NCBI GenBank assembly: GCA_937892405.1
Contig: CALAFS010000050.1
Location: 1 to 7,723 of the forward strand
Origin: an uncultured Clostridia bacterium
Lineage (GTDB): Bacteria; Bacillota; Clostridia; Oscillospirales; CAG-272
DNA: 7,723 nucleotides
Reading direction: 5' to 3'
The position numbers and the translations under genes were made by a program. Shown piece by piece: positions 1 through 5,398 of this stretch (the stretch's first letter is position 1; every line of letters starts with the position of its first letter). A model generated the notes under the pieces. The model ran no database searches. It saw only the letters and a list, made by a program, of their open reading frames with translations, and was not told the DNA's origin.

Positions 1-1
1 A

Positions 2-55
2 CGCACGCCGGAGATCAGTACCACCGCGATCAAAAAAGACCTCGGTAAAAAGTAA
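2..55 (+). CDS. 3' tail of an unidentified upstream gene (partial)
   Basis: The second reading frame is open from the window edge to a TAA at 53-55 and gives a 17-residue basic tail ending in KKDLGKK. Third codon positions in this frame are mostly G or C, as in the other genes here, which makes it more plausible than the neighbouring frames. Too little remains to name a family. About 80 bases separate it from the TTG start of the epimerase, so the two may be co-transcribed. The alternative is that this stretch is non-coding; frame 1 also ends nearby, at 46-48. Confidence 0.4.
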   Translation, partial: RTPEISTTAIKKDLGKK

Positions 56-136
56 CCCGAAAGAAAAGCCAACGGATTTTGAAACGGAAAACCATGCGAG
101 AGTGCCGCACGCCCCTCGCGGAAAGAAGGTTTTTGT

Positions 137-1240
137 TTGAAAACCGTCATGCTTGTCTTCGGCACCCGTCCTGAAGCGATTAAAATGTGCCCGCTTGTGA
201 AAGAACTCGGTACGCGGAAAGAGCTTTGCACACTCGTCTCGGTGACCGGACAACATCGGGAGATGCTCGCACAGGTGCTTGATGCGTTCGGTGTCGTTCC
301 GGATTATGATCTTGACATTATGAAGGCAGGGCAGACGCTCTTCGACATTACGGCAGAGATTCTCACTCGGATCCGCGATGTGCTCACGGAGGCACACCCC
401 GATGTCGTGCTGGTGCACGGTGACACTTCCACAACCTTTGCGACGGCGCTTGCCTGTTACTATTTACAGATTCCCGTCGGGCATGTCGAGGCGGGACTGC
501 GCACTAACAATACCTATTCTCCTTATCCCGAAGAGTTTAACCGTCAGGCGGTCGGGATCCTCGCAAAGTATCACTTCGCGCCGACCGAACTTTCCCGCGA
601 GAATCTGTTGCGGGAAGGGAAGGATCCCACGAGCATTTATGTTACGGGCAATACTGCCATCGACGCACTGAAAACCACGGTCAGAGCGGATTATACCCAC
701 CCTGAGCTTACATGGGCAGAGGGGAGCCGTCTGATCCTTCTCACGGCGCATCGGCGTGAAAATCTCGGCGAGCCGATGCACCGGATGTTCCGTGCCATTC
801 GCCGCGTCATGGAAGAGCATCCCGATGTCAAAGTGATTTATCCGATCCACATGAATCCGCTCGTCAGAAAGACCGCGGACGAAGAACTTGACGGGTGCGA
901 AAGAATTCATATCATCGAACCGCTCGAGGTTACGGGTTTCCATAACTTCCTTGCGCGCAGCTATCTGACTTTGACCGATAGCGGCGGCATCGAAGAGGAG
1001 GCCCCCTCTCTCGGAAAACCGGTGCTTGTTATGCGGGATACCACCGAGCGCCCAGAGGGGATCCGTGCGGGGACACTTCGCCTTGTCGGCACCGACGAAG
1101 ACACGATTTATAAGAATTTCAAAGAGCTTCTCGAAGACGGGGAAGCCTACCGCAAGATGGCGCACGCTTCGAATCCCTACGGCGACGGCTTCGCCTGCCG
1201 GCGGATCGCCGATATCCTGATGGAGGACGAGCGCGCCTGA
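137..1240 (+). CDS. wecB: UDP-N-acetylglucosamine 2-epimerase (non-hydrolysing)
   Basis: This cytosolic enzyme interconverts UDP-GlcNAc and UDP-ManNAc, the donor for teichoic-acid linkage units and other surface glycans. At 367 residues it is close to the usual family length. The hallmark motifs are all present in order: GTRPE at residues 9-13, HGDT at 94-97, HVEAGLRT at 116-123, HRREN at 205-209, DSGGIEEEAP at 281-290, and RDTTERPE at 300-307 followed by NPYGDG at 346-351. By family comparison the likely catalytic acids are D96, E118 and E132, with H205 as the conserved histidine; this mapping is from memory of the family. The start is TTG, chosen because AGAAGG at 124-129 lies seven bases upstream and because translation from there gives the normal N-terminus just before GTRPE; the next ATG at 149 would lose the first strand. 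The phosphatase gene follows after 14 bases, which implies an operon. The gene is also called mnaA in Firmicutes. Confidence 0.96.
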   Translation: MKTVMLVFGTRPEAIKMCPLVKELGTRKELCTLVSVTGQHREMLAQVLDAFGVVPDYDLDIMKAGQTLFDITAEILTRIRDVLTEAHPDVVLVHGDTSTTFATALACYYLQIPVGHVEAGLRTNNTYSPYPEEFNRQAVGILAKYHFAPTELSRENLLREGKDPTSIYVTGNTAIDALKTTVRADYTHPELTWAEGSRLILLTAHRRENLGEPMHRMFRAIRRVMEEHPDVKVIYPIHMNPLVRKTADEELDGCERIHIIEPLEVTGFHNFLARSYLTLTDSGGIEEEAPSLGKPVLVMRDTTERPEGIRAGTLRLVGTDEDTIYKNFKELLEDGEAYRKMAHASNPYGDGFACRRIADILMEDERA

Positions 1241-1254
1241 AAATAAAGGACACC

Positions 1255-2094
1255 ATGAAAGAATTTCAGAATCCAACAGCCGCAAAAATCCTGAATCACA
1301 CACGCCCCCTCCTTCTCGAGGCGGGGAAAATCCTGCGCTCCGTCGATCATGTCGGCGAGGGAATCGCCGAGAAGAGCGGGGACTCGAACTTTGTGACGAA
1401 GTACGATGTCGCCGTGCAGAACCTTCTGCTCGGTGCCCTTGGCGAGGCGTTTCCCGACGCGTGCTTTTTTGCCGAGGAGAAGGAAAACAATACGCTGACC
1501 GACGATCTGACCTTTATCATCGACCCGATCGACGGGACGACAAACTTTATTCGCGGACTCCGTCACAGTTGCATCTCCGTCGGCGTGTGTGAGGACAAGA
1601 CACCCCTTTGCGGCATGATTTATAACCCCTATTCGGATCTTTTGTATTTTGCCGTGCGCGGGGAGGGGGCTTACCTTGCCGATGCTCCCTCTGTGAGCGG
1701 ATTTGAGCGCGCGCGACGCCTCTCGATTTCCGACTGTCATCTTTCCGAGACGCTCGCCGTCTTCGGCTCGGACCCTTATCACAAGAGCCATACTGCGGAC
1801 ATTACTCTTCGCGGCGCGCGGATCCTGCTCGAACACTCGCTTGATATCCGTCGGAGCGGCTCGGCGGCGCTCGACCTCGCCTATGTGGCGTCGGGGTGCT
1901 ACGGCATTTATTTTGAGAACTGCGTCTCTCCGTGGGACTATGCCGCAGGACGGCTGATCGTCACGGAGGCGGGCGGTGTTGTCACGCGTGTCGACGGCTC
2001 TGTGATGCCGATTGCCGAGGTGACGACCATTCTCGCCGGCGCGCCGACTGCGTGCAAAGAGTTTCTCTCGTTCATGGAGAAAACCGAAAAATAA
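1255..2094 (+). CDS. Inositol monophosphatase superfamily phosphatase
   Basis: This is a metal-dependent phosphatase of the IMPase/SuhB/CysQ superfamily, 279 residues long and therefore of normal size. It carries every metal-site motif: the VTKYD motif at residues 47-51, the EE pair at 74-75, DPIDGTTN at 90-97, and WDYAAG at 227-232 followed by TEAGG at 237-241. D90, D93 and D228 are the expected metal ligands. The start ATG has AAAGGA at 1245-1250 four bases upstream. It lies 14 bases after the epimerase, so the two are probably translated from one message. The substrate cannot be read from the motifs. Inositol phosphate, a sugar phosphate and 3'-phosphoadenosine phosphate are all used by members of the superfamily. 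Proximity to wecB hints at a surface-sugar substrate, but that is inference only. Confidence 0.93.
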   Translation: MKEFQNPTAAKILNHTRPLLLEAGKILRSVDHVGEGIAEKSGDSNFVTKYDVAVQNLLLGALGEAFPDACFFAEEKENNTLTDDLTFIIDPIDGTTNFIRGLRHSCISVGVCEDKTPLCGMIYNPYSDLLYFAVRGEGAYLADAPSVSGFERARRLSISDCHLSETLAVFGSDPYHKSHTADITLRGARILLEHSLDIRRSGSAALDLAYVASGCYGIYFENCVSPWDYAAGRLIVTEAGGVVTRVDGSVMPIAEVTTILAGAPTACKEFLSFMEKTEK

Positions 2095-2145
2095 CGAATA
2101 AATGCAAACAATGGTTCGCAAAATGAGGCAAAACGGTACAAAAAT

Positions 2146-2706
2146 ATGGAAAATGACCTGTTATTAGAGATCGAAAAAGAAACGCGCAAAGCGGCAGAAG
2201 AGCTTTGCGACGCGGCAAAGCTCGCGCCCGGAAACATCGTCGTCATCGGCTGTTCGTCGAGCGAGGTGCTCGGGCACGCGGTCGGGAGCTTTTCTTCTCC
2301 CGAGACTGCCGAGGTCATTTATCGGGCGCTCGCCTCGGTTTTCGATCCGAAGGGAATCTATCTTGCCGCGCAGTGCTGTGAGCATCTGAACCGCGCGATC
2401 GTCATCGAGCGCGCCGCCGTGCAGAACACGGACGACAGGGTCAATGTCATTCCGCAGCCGAAAGCGGGCGGCTCCTTCGCCACCGCGGCATATCGCGCCT
2501 TCCGTGAGCCGATCGTCCTCGAGGAGATCCGCGCGGACGCCGGGCTTGACATCGGCGGTACCCTGATCGGCATGCACCTGCGCCGCGTCGCCGTGCCTCT
2601 GCGCCTGTCCGTCACGCACATCGGCGAGGCGATTCTTCTCGCCGCGCGCACCCGCCCGAAATACATCGGCGGCGCCCGCGCCGTCTATGACGAGCGCCTC
2701 GGCTGA
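2146..2706 (+). CDS. DUF436 / UPF0340 (YwlG-like, TIGR01440) family protein
   Basis: A soluble 186-residue protein that matches the YwlG/UPF0340 family in length and in its conserved blocks: GCSSSEVLG at residues 35-43, AAQCCEHLNRA at 74-84, GGSFATAAY at 108-116, DAGLDIGGTLIGMHL near 131-145, and the C-terminal RPKYIGGARAVYD stretch at 170-182. No signal peptide or membrane segment is visible. The biochemical role of the family is not established. The paired cysteines 77-78 inside a fully conserved block look like functional residues, which is inference. It lies 51 bases after the phosphatase. The ATG is the only usable start in this frame after the phosphatase stop, yet the nearest purine box (GAGG, 2125-2128) is 17 bases away, so initiation may be weak or coupled. 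A strong terminator closes the gene and probably the operon. Confidence 0.92.
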   Translation: MENDLLLEIEKETRKAAEELCDAAKLAPGNIVVIGCSSSEVLGHAVGSFSSPETAEVIYRALASVFDPKGIYLAAQCCEHLNRAIVIERAAVQNTDDRVNVIPQPKAGGSFATAAYRAFREPIVLEEIRADAGLDIGGTLIGMHLRRVAVPLRLSVTHIGEAILLAARTRPKYIGGARAVYDERLG

Positions 2707-2714
2707 TTTTACCG

Positions 2715-2749
2715 AAAAGGGACTGTCCGCTTCGCGACAGTCCCTTTTT
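2715..2749 (+). terminator. Rho-independent terminator after the DUF436 gene
   Basis: A perfect 13-base-pair stem is formed by 2715-2727 (AAAAGGGACTGTC) and 2736-2748 (GACAGTCCCTTTT). It has a short CG-rich loop and a run of five Ts at 2745-2749. It begins nine bases after the DUF436 stop codon, so it probably ends the wecB transcript. Confidence 0.92.
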
Positions 2750-2854
2750 GCATCTTTTCCGATTAGCGGGCGTTTTTTTGCCGTCCGTCGGTTTGGTTTT
2801 CACGCTTTTTACCTTCCGAAGCCACACAGAGCGCGTTATTTTTTTCGGATTTCG

Positions 2855-2900
2855 AAAAAATAAAACCCGCTTGACAAAGCGGAGGTATTTGTGTTATCAT
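2855..2900 (+). promoter_or_regulatory. Sigma-A-type promoter of the HTH-HipA-like kinase gene
   Basis: A consensus -35 TTGACA at 2871-2876 is followed, after an 18-base spacer, by the -10 TATCAT at 2895-2900, which differs from consensus at one base. An A-rich block at 2855-2864 lies where an UP element would sit. Transcription would start near 2907, giving a leader of about 28 bases before the TTG start at 2935. The promoter overlaps two inverted repeats that are listed separately. Confidence 0.85.
2867..2882. promoter_or_regulatory. Inverted repeat spanning the -35 box (candidate operator)
   Basis: CCGCTT at 2867-2872 and AAGCGG at 2877-2882 are exact reverse complements separated by GACA, and the -35 hexamer lies inside the repeat. 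A protein bound here would block RNA polymerase. The binding protein is unknown; the downstream XRE-domain protein is the obvious candidate. The repeat is short, so chance is possible. Confidence 0.4.
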
Positions 2901-2911
2901 ATAAGATAACA
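2892..2911. promoter_or_regulatory. TATC-N6-GATA inverted repeat over the -10 box (candidate autoregulatory operator)
   Basis: TGTTATC at 2892-2898 and GATAACA at 2905-2911 are perfect 7-base inverted arms around ATATAA. They cover the -10 hexamer and the expected transcription start. The TATC/GATA half-sites resemble the known E. coli HipB operator TATCC-N8-GGATA, though with closer spacing. The gene behind this promoter encodes an N-terminal HipB-like HTH, so autorepression is the simplest reading. That link is inferred. Confidence 0.55.
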
Positions 2912-2934
2912 AGAGCGAAAGGGAGAAGACGGGG

Positions 2935-4359
2935 TTGAAAGAGGAAGAACAGATCCTCGCGGCGAGGCGGGACATCGTCGCGAAACTCACGGCGGCAAGA
3001 CTGCGGGCGGGTGTGACGCAGGCAGAGCTTGCGCGGCGGATCGGTACACAGCGATCGAACATTTGTCGTCTGGAGAGCGGCGCGCAGAATCCGACGCTGG
3101 ATCTTCTGCTCCGTATCTCCGAGGCGCTCGGACAACGGATTTCGTTCTCGCTGTCCGAAAAACAGGAGGAACCGATGGAAGAGCTTTATGTATTGAAGTT
3201 ATATGATGAGCCGCTGGTTCGTTTCGGTCTGAAGGACGGCGGTCTCTCCGGCTTGCAAGCCGACATCAAATGGGTGGCGGACGACAGAAAGGAAGTCTTT
3301 CCGATCGGTCTTGAGCTGACGCCGGGCGGTATGATCCGCTGGCTCGGCAGCCGCGTGATTCCGAAGAACCGACAGTTCGTGGAGGAGATTCTCGAAACCT
3401 TCGGACTGAACCCGAACGATACCAAAGGCATTATTGATGTCTGCAAGGGGCTGTCGCTGAACGACAGCTACTGGATCGTCAAAGAAGATTTTGACGGGAA
3501 GTTTGCCGATTACAATCTCTATCAGAACCGTTTTTCCGAGATTCTCTCCCTGATCGCCTATACGGGGGCGGAGCAGAGCCACGGGAAGTTCACGACCTCC
3601 CCCGAGCTTACGACCGGCGGCATGCTGCCGAAAGCGTGGCGCTATCTCCCGGGCGACGGAATTTATCTTTACAAAGGCGGAAACCGGATCCTGACCTATG
3701 GAGGGAACGAGCCGTACAGCGAATACTACGCGTGGCAGATCGCCGCGTGCATGGAGCTTCACGCGGTGGCATACGATCTTGAAATGTGGAAGGGCATGCT
3801 CGCCTCCAAGTGTCCGCTCTTCTGCTCCCCCGATGTGTCGTATGTCCCGATCTGGCGGCTGATTCCCGAGGTTACGATCGAAAAATGCCACGCGTGGTAC
3901 GAGGCACAGGGAGGGATCTTTGCGGATGAATTCTGTGATATGCTGGTCTTTGATGCCCTGATTTATAACGAAGATCGCCACTTCGGCAACTTCGGTGTCC
4001 TGCGGGAGAACCGCACGGGAAAGATTTTGTCTCCCGCCCCCCTCTTCGATCACGGGCACTCCCTGTTCGCTCAGGCGGCACCCGAGAAATTTCTGCACCT
4101 TGATACCTATGCGAAAACCCTGACGCCCGTCTATGAAGGCATCACTTTTGAAAATCTTGTGCTCGCGGTCATAACACCGAGACAGATCCGAAAGCTCCGC
4201 CGGGTGGTGAATTTCACCTTCCGCCGCCACCCGCGCTACAACCTGCCCGAGGAGCGGCTGTGCGCCATCGAGCGGCAGATCCGGGAGCGGGCAATCGGGC
4301 TTTTGGCATTGGCAAAGAGTCGGACGGTAAAACCGAAATCCGAAAAAGCCCCGGAATAA
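2935..4359 (+). CDS. XRE HTH fused to HipA-like kinase domain
   Basis: A 474-residue soluble protein with two modules. Residues 17-73 form an XRE/Cro-type helix-turn-helix with the TQAELARRIG and RSNICRLESGAQNPTLDLLLRI signatures typical of HipB-like DNA binders. From about residue 81 onward there is a HipA-type kinase region. Its catalytic loop reads NEDRHFGNFG (345-354), with D347 the likely catalytic aspartate and N352 a metal ligand. FDHG (371-374) supplies D372 at the DFG-like position, and YLYKGG contains K247, a likely ATP-contacting lysine. The start is TTG with GGGAG at 2921-2925 nine bases upstream; an in-frame TAA at 2902-2904 excludes a longer form. Known HipA proteins phosphorylate a cellular target and are held in check by a separate HipB. 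Here both functions appear in one chain, and there is no separate antitoxin nearby. An internal ATG at 3175 with an excellent ribosome site could produce a 394-residue kinase-only form. Toxicity and target are unknown, and a purely regulatory kinase is possible. Confidence 0.88.
   Translation: MKEEEQILAARRDIVAKLTAARLRAGVTQAELARRIGTQRSNICRLESGAQNPTLDLLLRISEALGQRISFSLSEKQEEPMEELYVLKLYDEPLVRFGLKDGGLSGLQADIKWVADDRKEVFPIGLELTPGGMIRWLGSRVIPKNRQFVEEILETFGLNPNDTKGIIDVCKGLSLNDSYWIVKEDFDGKFADYNLYQNRFSEILSLIAYTGAEQSHGKFTTSPELTTGGMLPKAWRYLPGDGIYLYKGGNRILTYGGNEPYSEYYAWQIAACMELHAVAYDLEMWKGMLASKCPLFCSPDVSYVPIWRLIPEVTIEKCHAWYEAQGGIFADEFCDMLVFDALIYNEDRHFGNFGVLRENRTGKILSPAPLFDHGHSLFAQAAPEKFLHLDTYAKTLTPVYEGITFENLVLAVITPRQIRKLRRVVNFTFRRHPRYNLPEERLCAIERQIRERAIGLLALAKSRTVKPKSEKAPE
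3164..3177 (+). promoter_or_regulatory. Internal ribosome binding site and ATG at the HTH-kinase junction
   Basis: AGGAGGA at 3164-3170 lies a few bases before an ATG at 3175-3177, which is codon 81 of the fused gene and in frame with it. The spacing from GGAGG to ATG is five bases, so this site is stronger than the one serving the TTG start. It falls exactly between the HTH and the kinase region. It could drive a separate kinase polypeptide, or be a relic of a formerly separate gene. Whether ribosomes use it is not shown by sequence. Confidence 0.55.
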
Positions 4360-4401
4360 AAACAACCGCAAGCAGGTGTTTTCCTGCTTGCGGTTGTTTT
4401 T
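4358..4401. terminator. Bidirectional terminator between convergent genes
   Basis: Arms at 4358-4376 and 4383-4401 pair over 19 bases, including a GC-rich core of CCGCAAGCAGG against CCTGCTTGCGG, with a TGTTTT loop. The stem is flanked by A-runs on the left and T-runs on the right, so it can terminate both the rightward kinase gene and the leftward transducer-family gene. It starts within the TAA of the kinase gene and ends five bases before the stop codon of the opposite gene. Confidence 0.93.
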
Positions 4402-4405
4402 ACAT

Positions 4406-4771
4406 TCAGTACGCGATGGTCGTCATCAGCGCGTATTCCGGCTGCGAGACATCGAGGCGGGACGCCTGTACAACGATCGGACGGTCGGATTCGACTGCGA
4501 CCGCGTAGGGGACACAGCGGGGGATCGACTCACCCGCGTCGTTTTTCAGCTTGTCGAGGCGGATATGGTGCGTGCGCTCATGCTCGCAGGTCGTGTGGAA
4601 CCCGCGCATCGGCGCGCGATCCTCAAAATAGAGGGTCAGCGAAATATGTGCCGTCTCACCCGAAAGATTCAGGACGCAGACCGCCTCGTGAGAGACGAAG
4701 TCGCCCTTTGTCGTGTTGCTCATGTAGCCGTCGGGGATCAGCCAGTGTGTCTTTCCGCTTTGTTCGTTCAT
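4406..4771 (-). CDS. Sensory rhodopsin transducer (ASRT-like) family protein
   Basis: A small soluble protein of 121 residues resembling the Anabaena sensory rhodopsin transducer family (PF07100). Shared features include an N-terminal TxW-I-xGY pattern (8-16), SHEAVCVLN at 27-35, a LTLYFEDRAP stretch at 45-54, RTHHIRLDKL at 66-75, and the C-terminal block DRPIVVQASRLDVSQPEYAL (96-115) followed by TTIAY. No signal peptide or membrane segment is present. The Anabaena member is a tetrameric beta-sandwich protein that couples to a photoreceptor; nothing in this window encodes a rhodopsin, and most bacterial relatives probably act without one. The ATG at 4771 is chosen because AAAGGAG at 4784-4778 (minus strand) lies six bases upstream; an upstream ATG at 4801 lacks such a site and would add ten unconserved residues. 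The gene has its own promoter, is divergent from the ACT gene and convergent with the kinase gene. Confidence 0.88.
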   Translation of the reverse strand: MNEQSGKTHWLIPDGYMSNTTKGDFVSHEAVCVLNLSGETAHISLTLYFEDRAPMRGFHTTCEHERTHHIRLDKLKNDAGESIPRCVPYAVAVESDRPIVVQASRLDVSQPEYALMTTIAY

Positions 4772-4849
4772 ACGATTCTCCTTTTCCGATTCACAAATCA
4801 AGTTTTTCCGATAGAGAGGGAAAAAGTCCGAAAAACTTTTCTTACCGAC

Positions 4850-4878
4850 AGTATATCACACCCCGCGGAGAAAGTCAA
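4850..4878 (-). promoter_or_regulatory. Sigma-A-type promoter for the transducer-family gene
   Basis: Read on the minus strand, TTGACT at 4878-4873 and TATACT at 4855-4850 are separated by exactly 17 bases, and a TG one base before the -10 makes it an extended -10 promoter. Transcription would start near 4843, giving a leader of about 70 bases. That leader contains complementary 9-base arms (4830-4838 and 4800-4808) that could form a weak hairpin. Confidence 0.82.
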
Positions 4879-4892
4879 GGAAAAGAGAGGTA

Positions 4893-4913
4893 CGCCGCGG
4901 CTTTTTCGCGGCG
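4893..4913. repeat. GC-rich inverted repeat between divergent promoters
   Basis: CGCCGCG at 4893-4899 and CGCGGCG at 4907-4913 are perfect reverse complements around the loop GCTTTTT. The element lies in the 240-base gap between the transducer-family gene and the ACT gene, upstream of both promoters. It could be a shared regulatory site; it is too short to be sure. Confidence 0.4.
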
Positions 4914-4945
4914 ATAAACTTTCCGCACAAATTCGCCGCCGCCCC

Positions 4946-4974
4946 TTGAAAACTCCCGCAAAATATGATAAAAT
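4946..4974 (+). promoter_or_regulatory. Sigma-A-type promoter for the ACT-PFL operon
   Basis: TTGAAA at 4946-4951 and TAAAAT at 4969-4974 are separated by 17 bases, with TG at 4966-4967 giving an extended -10. The surrounding sequence turns sharply AT-rich. Transcription would start near 4981, about 31 bases before the ATG of the ACT-domain gene. Confidence 0.85.
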
Positions 4975-5011
4975 AAAACGAAAAAACAAAAAGAAAGCAC
5001 GGGAGAAACCT

Positions 5012-5281
5012 ATGAAAGCGGTCATTACGGTCGTCGGACGGGATAAGGTCGGCATTATCGCCATGGCAAGCGGCGAATGTGCGAAGTTCGGCGTCAACAT
5101 TCTCGATATCAGCCAGACGGTCATGAAGGAATATTTTTCGATGATGATGCTCGTGGAGCTTGACGGTCTGAAGACGGATTTTGCCGCCTTCGCGGAGGAA
5201 TTCCGAAAGATCGGCGAAGCGGCAGGCGTCGATATCCGCGTCATGCACGAGGATATTTTCAATACTATGCACAGAATCTGA
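5012..5281 (+). CDS. ACT-domain protein, UPF0237 family
   Basis: An 89-residue stand-alone ACT-domain protein. It starts MKAVITVVGRDKVGIIA, with the glycine at the beta-alpha turn that ACT domains use to bind small ligands. It continues through ECAKFGVNILDISQTVM and EYFSMMMLVEL, typical of the UPF0237/GcvR-like family, and ends with HEDIFNTMHRI. ACT domains usually sense amino acids or similar metabolites and dimerise; the ligand here is not evident. The ATG has GGGAG at 5001-5005 six bases upstream and a strong promoter before that. The reading frame is open much further upstream, but that extension runs antisense through the transducer-family gene and is not coding. The PFL-family gene downstream is its usual partner across many bacteria and archaea, so the ACT protein plausibly regulates or binds that partner. 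That is inference from synteny. Confidence 0.93.
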   Translation: MKAVITVVGRDKVGIIAMASGECAKFGVNILDISQTVMKEYFSMMMLVELDGLKTDFAAFAEEFRKIGEAAGVDIRVMHEDIFNTMHRI

Positions 5282-5360
5282 TGAATTCAGAATGAAGAAT
5301 GCAGAATTAAGAATTTTTTCTCTTGCAATTCTGAATTCATAATTCATAATTCTGAATTTA
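5282..5360. repeat. AT-rich imperfect palindrome (candidate dispersed repeat) inside the ACT-PFL operon
   Basis: Arms 5284-5315 and 5327-5358 are complementary at about 26 of 32 positions. Both are built from shuffled copies of AATTC, GAATT and AAGAATT, around an 11-base T-rich loop. The element starts directly after the ACT stop codon and is much more AT-rich than the flanking genes. A further copy of the motif, TTCTTAATT, lies at 5366-5374. The make-up suggests a small dispersed palindromic or MITE-like repeat rather than a terminator, because no T-run follows the stem. Copy number cannot be judged from one window. Confidence 0.65.
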
Positions 5361-5398
5361 CGAAGTTCTTAATTCGTTCAGCGCATTGGAGTTTTACT

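Noticed and set aside
1177..2121. A long minus-strand frame opposite the phosphatase gene.
   Set aside because: The plus strand has full IMPase motifs and a ribosome site; the antisense frame has neither.
2102..2167. A 21-codon frame overlapping the start of the DUF436 gene, considered as a leader peptide.
   Set aside because: It has no ribosome site, no regulatory codon run and no terminator or attenuator nearby.
2840..2860. An AT-rich inverted repeat (TTTTTTCG ... CGAAAAAA), considered as a terminator.
   Set aside because: The stem has only two GC pairs. The A-rich right half is more readily explained as an UP-like element of the promoter at 2871.
3199..4371. A 390-codon open frame on the minus strand opposite the HTH-kinase gene.
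   Set aside because: The plus strand carries clear HTH and kinase motifs with a promoter and terminator; the antisense translation resembles no family and runs through the terminator.
4772..4801. A longer start for the transducer-family protein (ATG at 4801 on the minus strand).
   Set aside because: It adds ten unconserved residues and would place the good AAAGGAG site inside the coding region; the ATG at 4771 fits the family start.
4376..5011. An in-frame upstream extension of the ACT-domain gene.
   Set aside because: The extension is antisense to the transducer-family gene and crosses two promoters. The 89-residue version has the normal family start, ribosome site and promoter.
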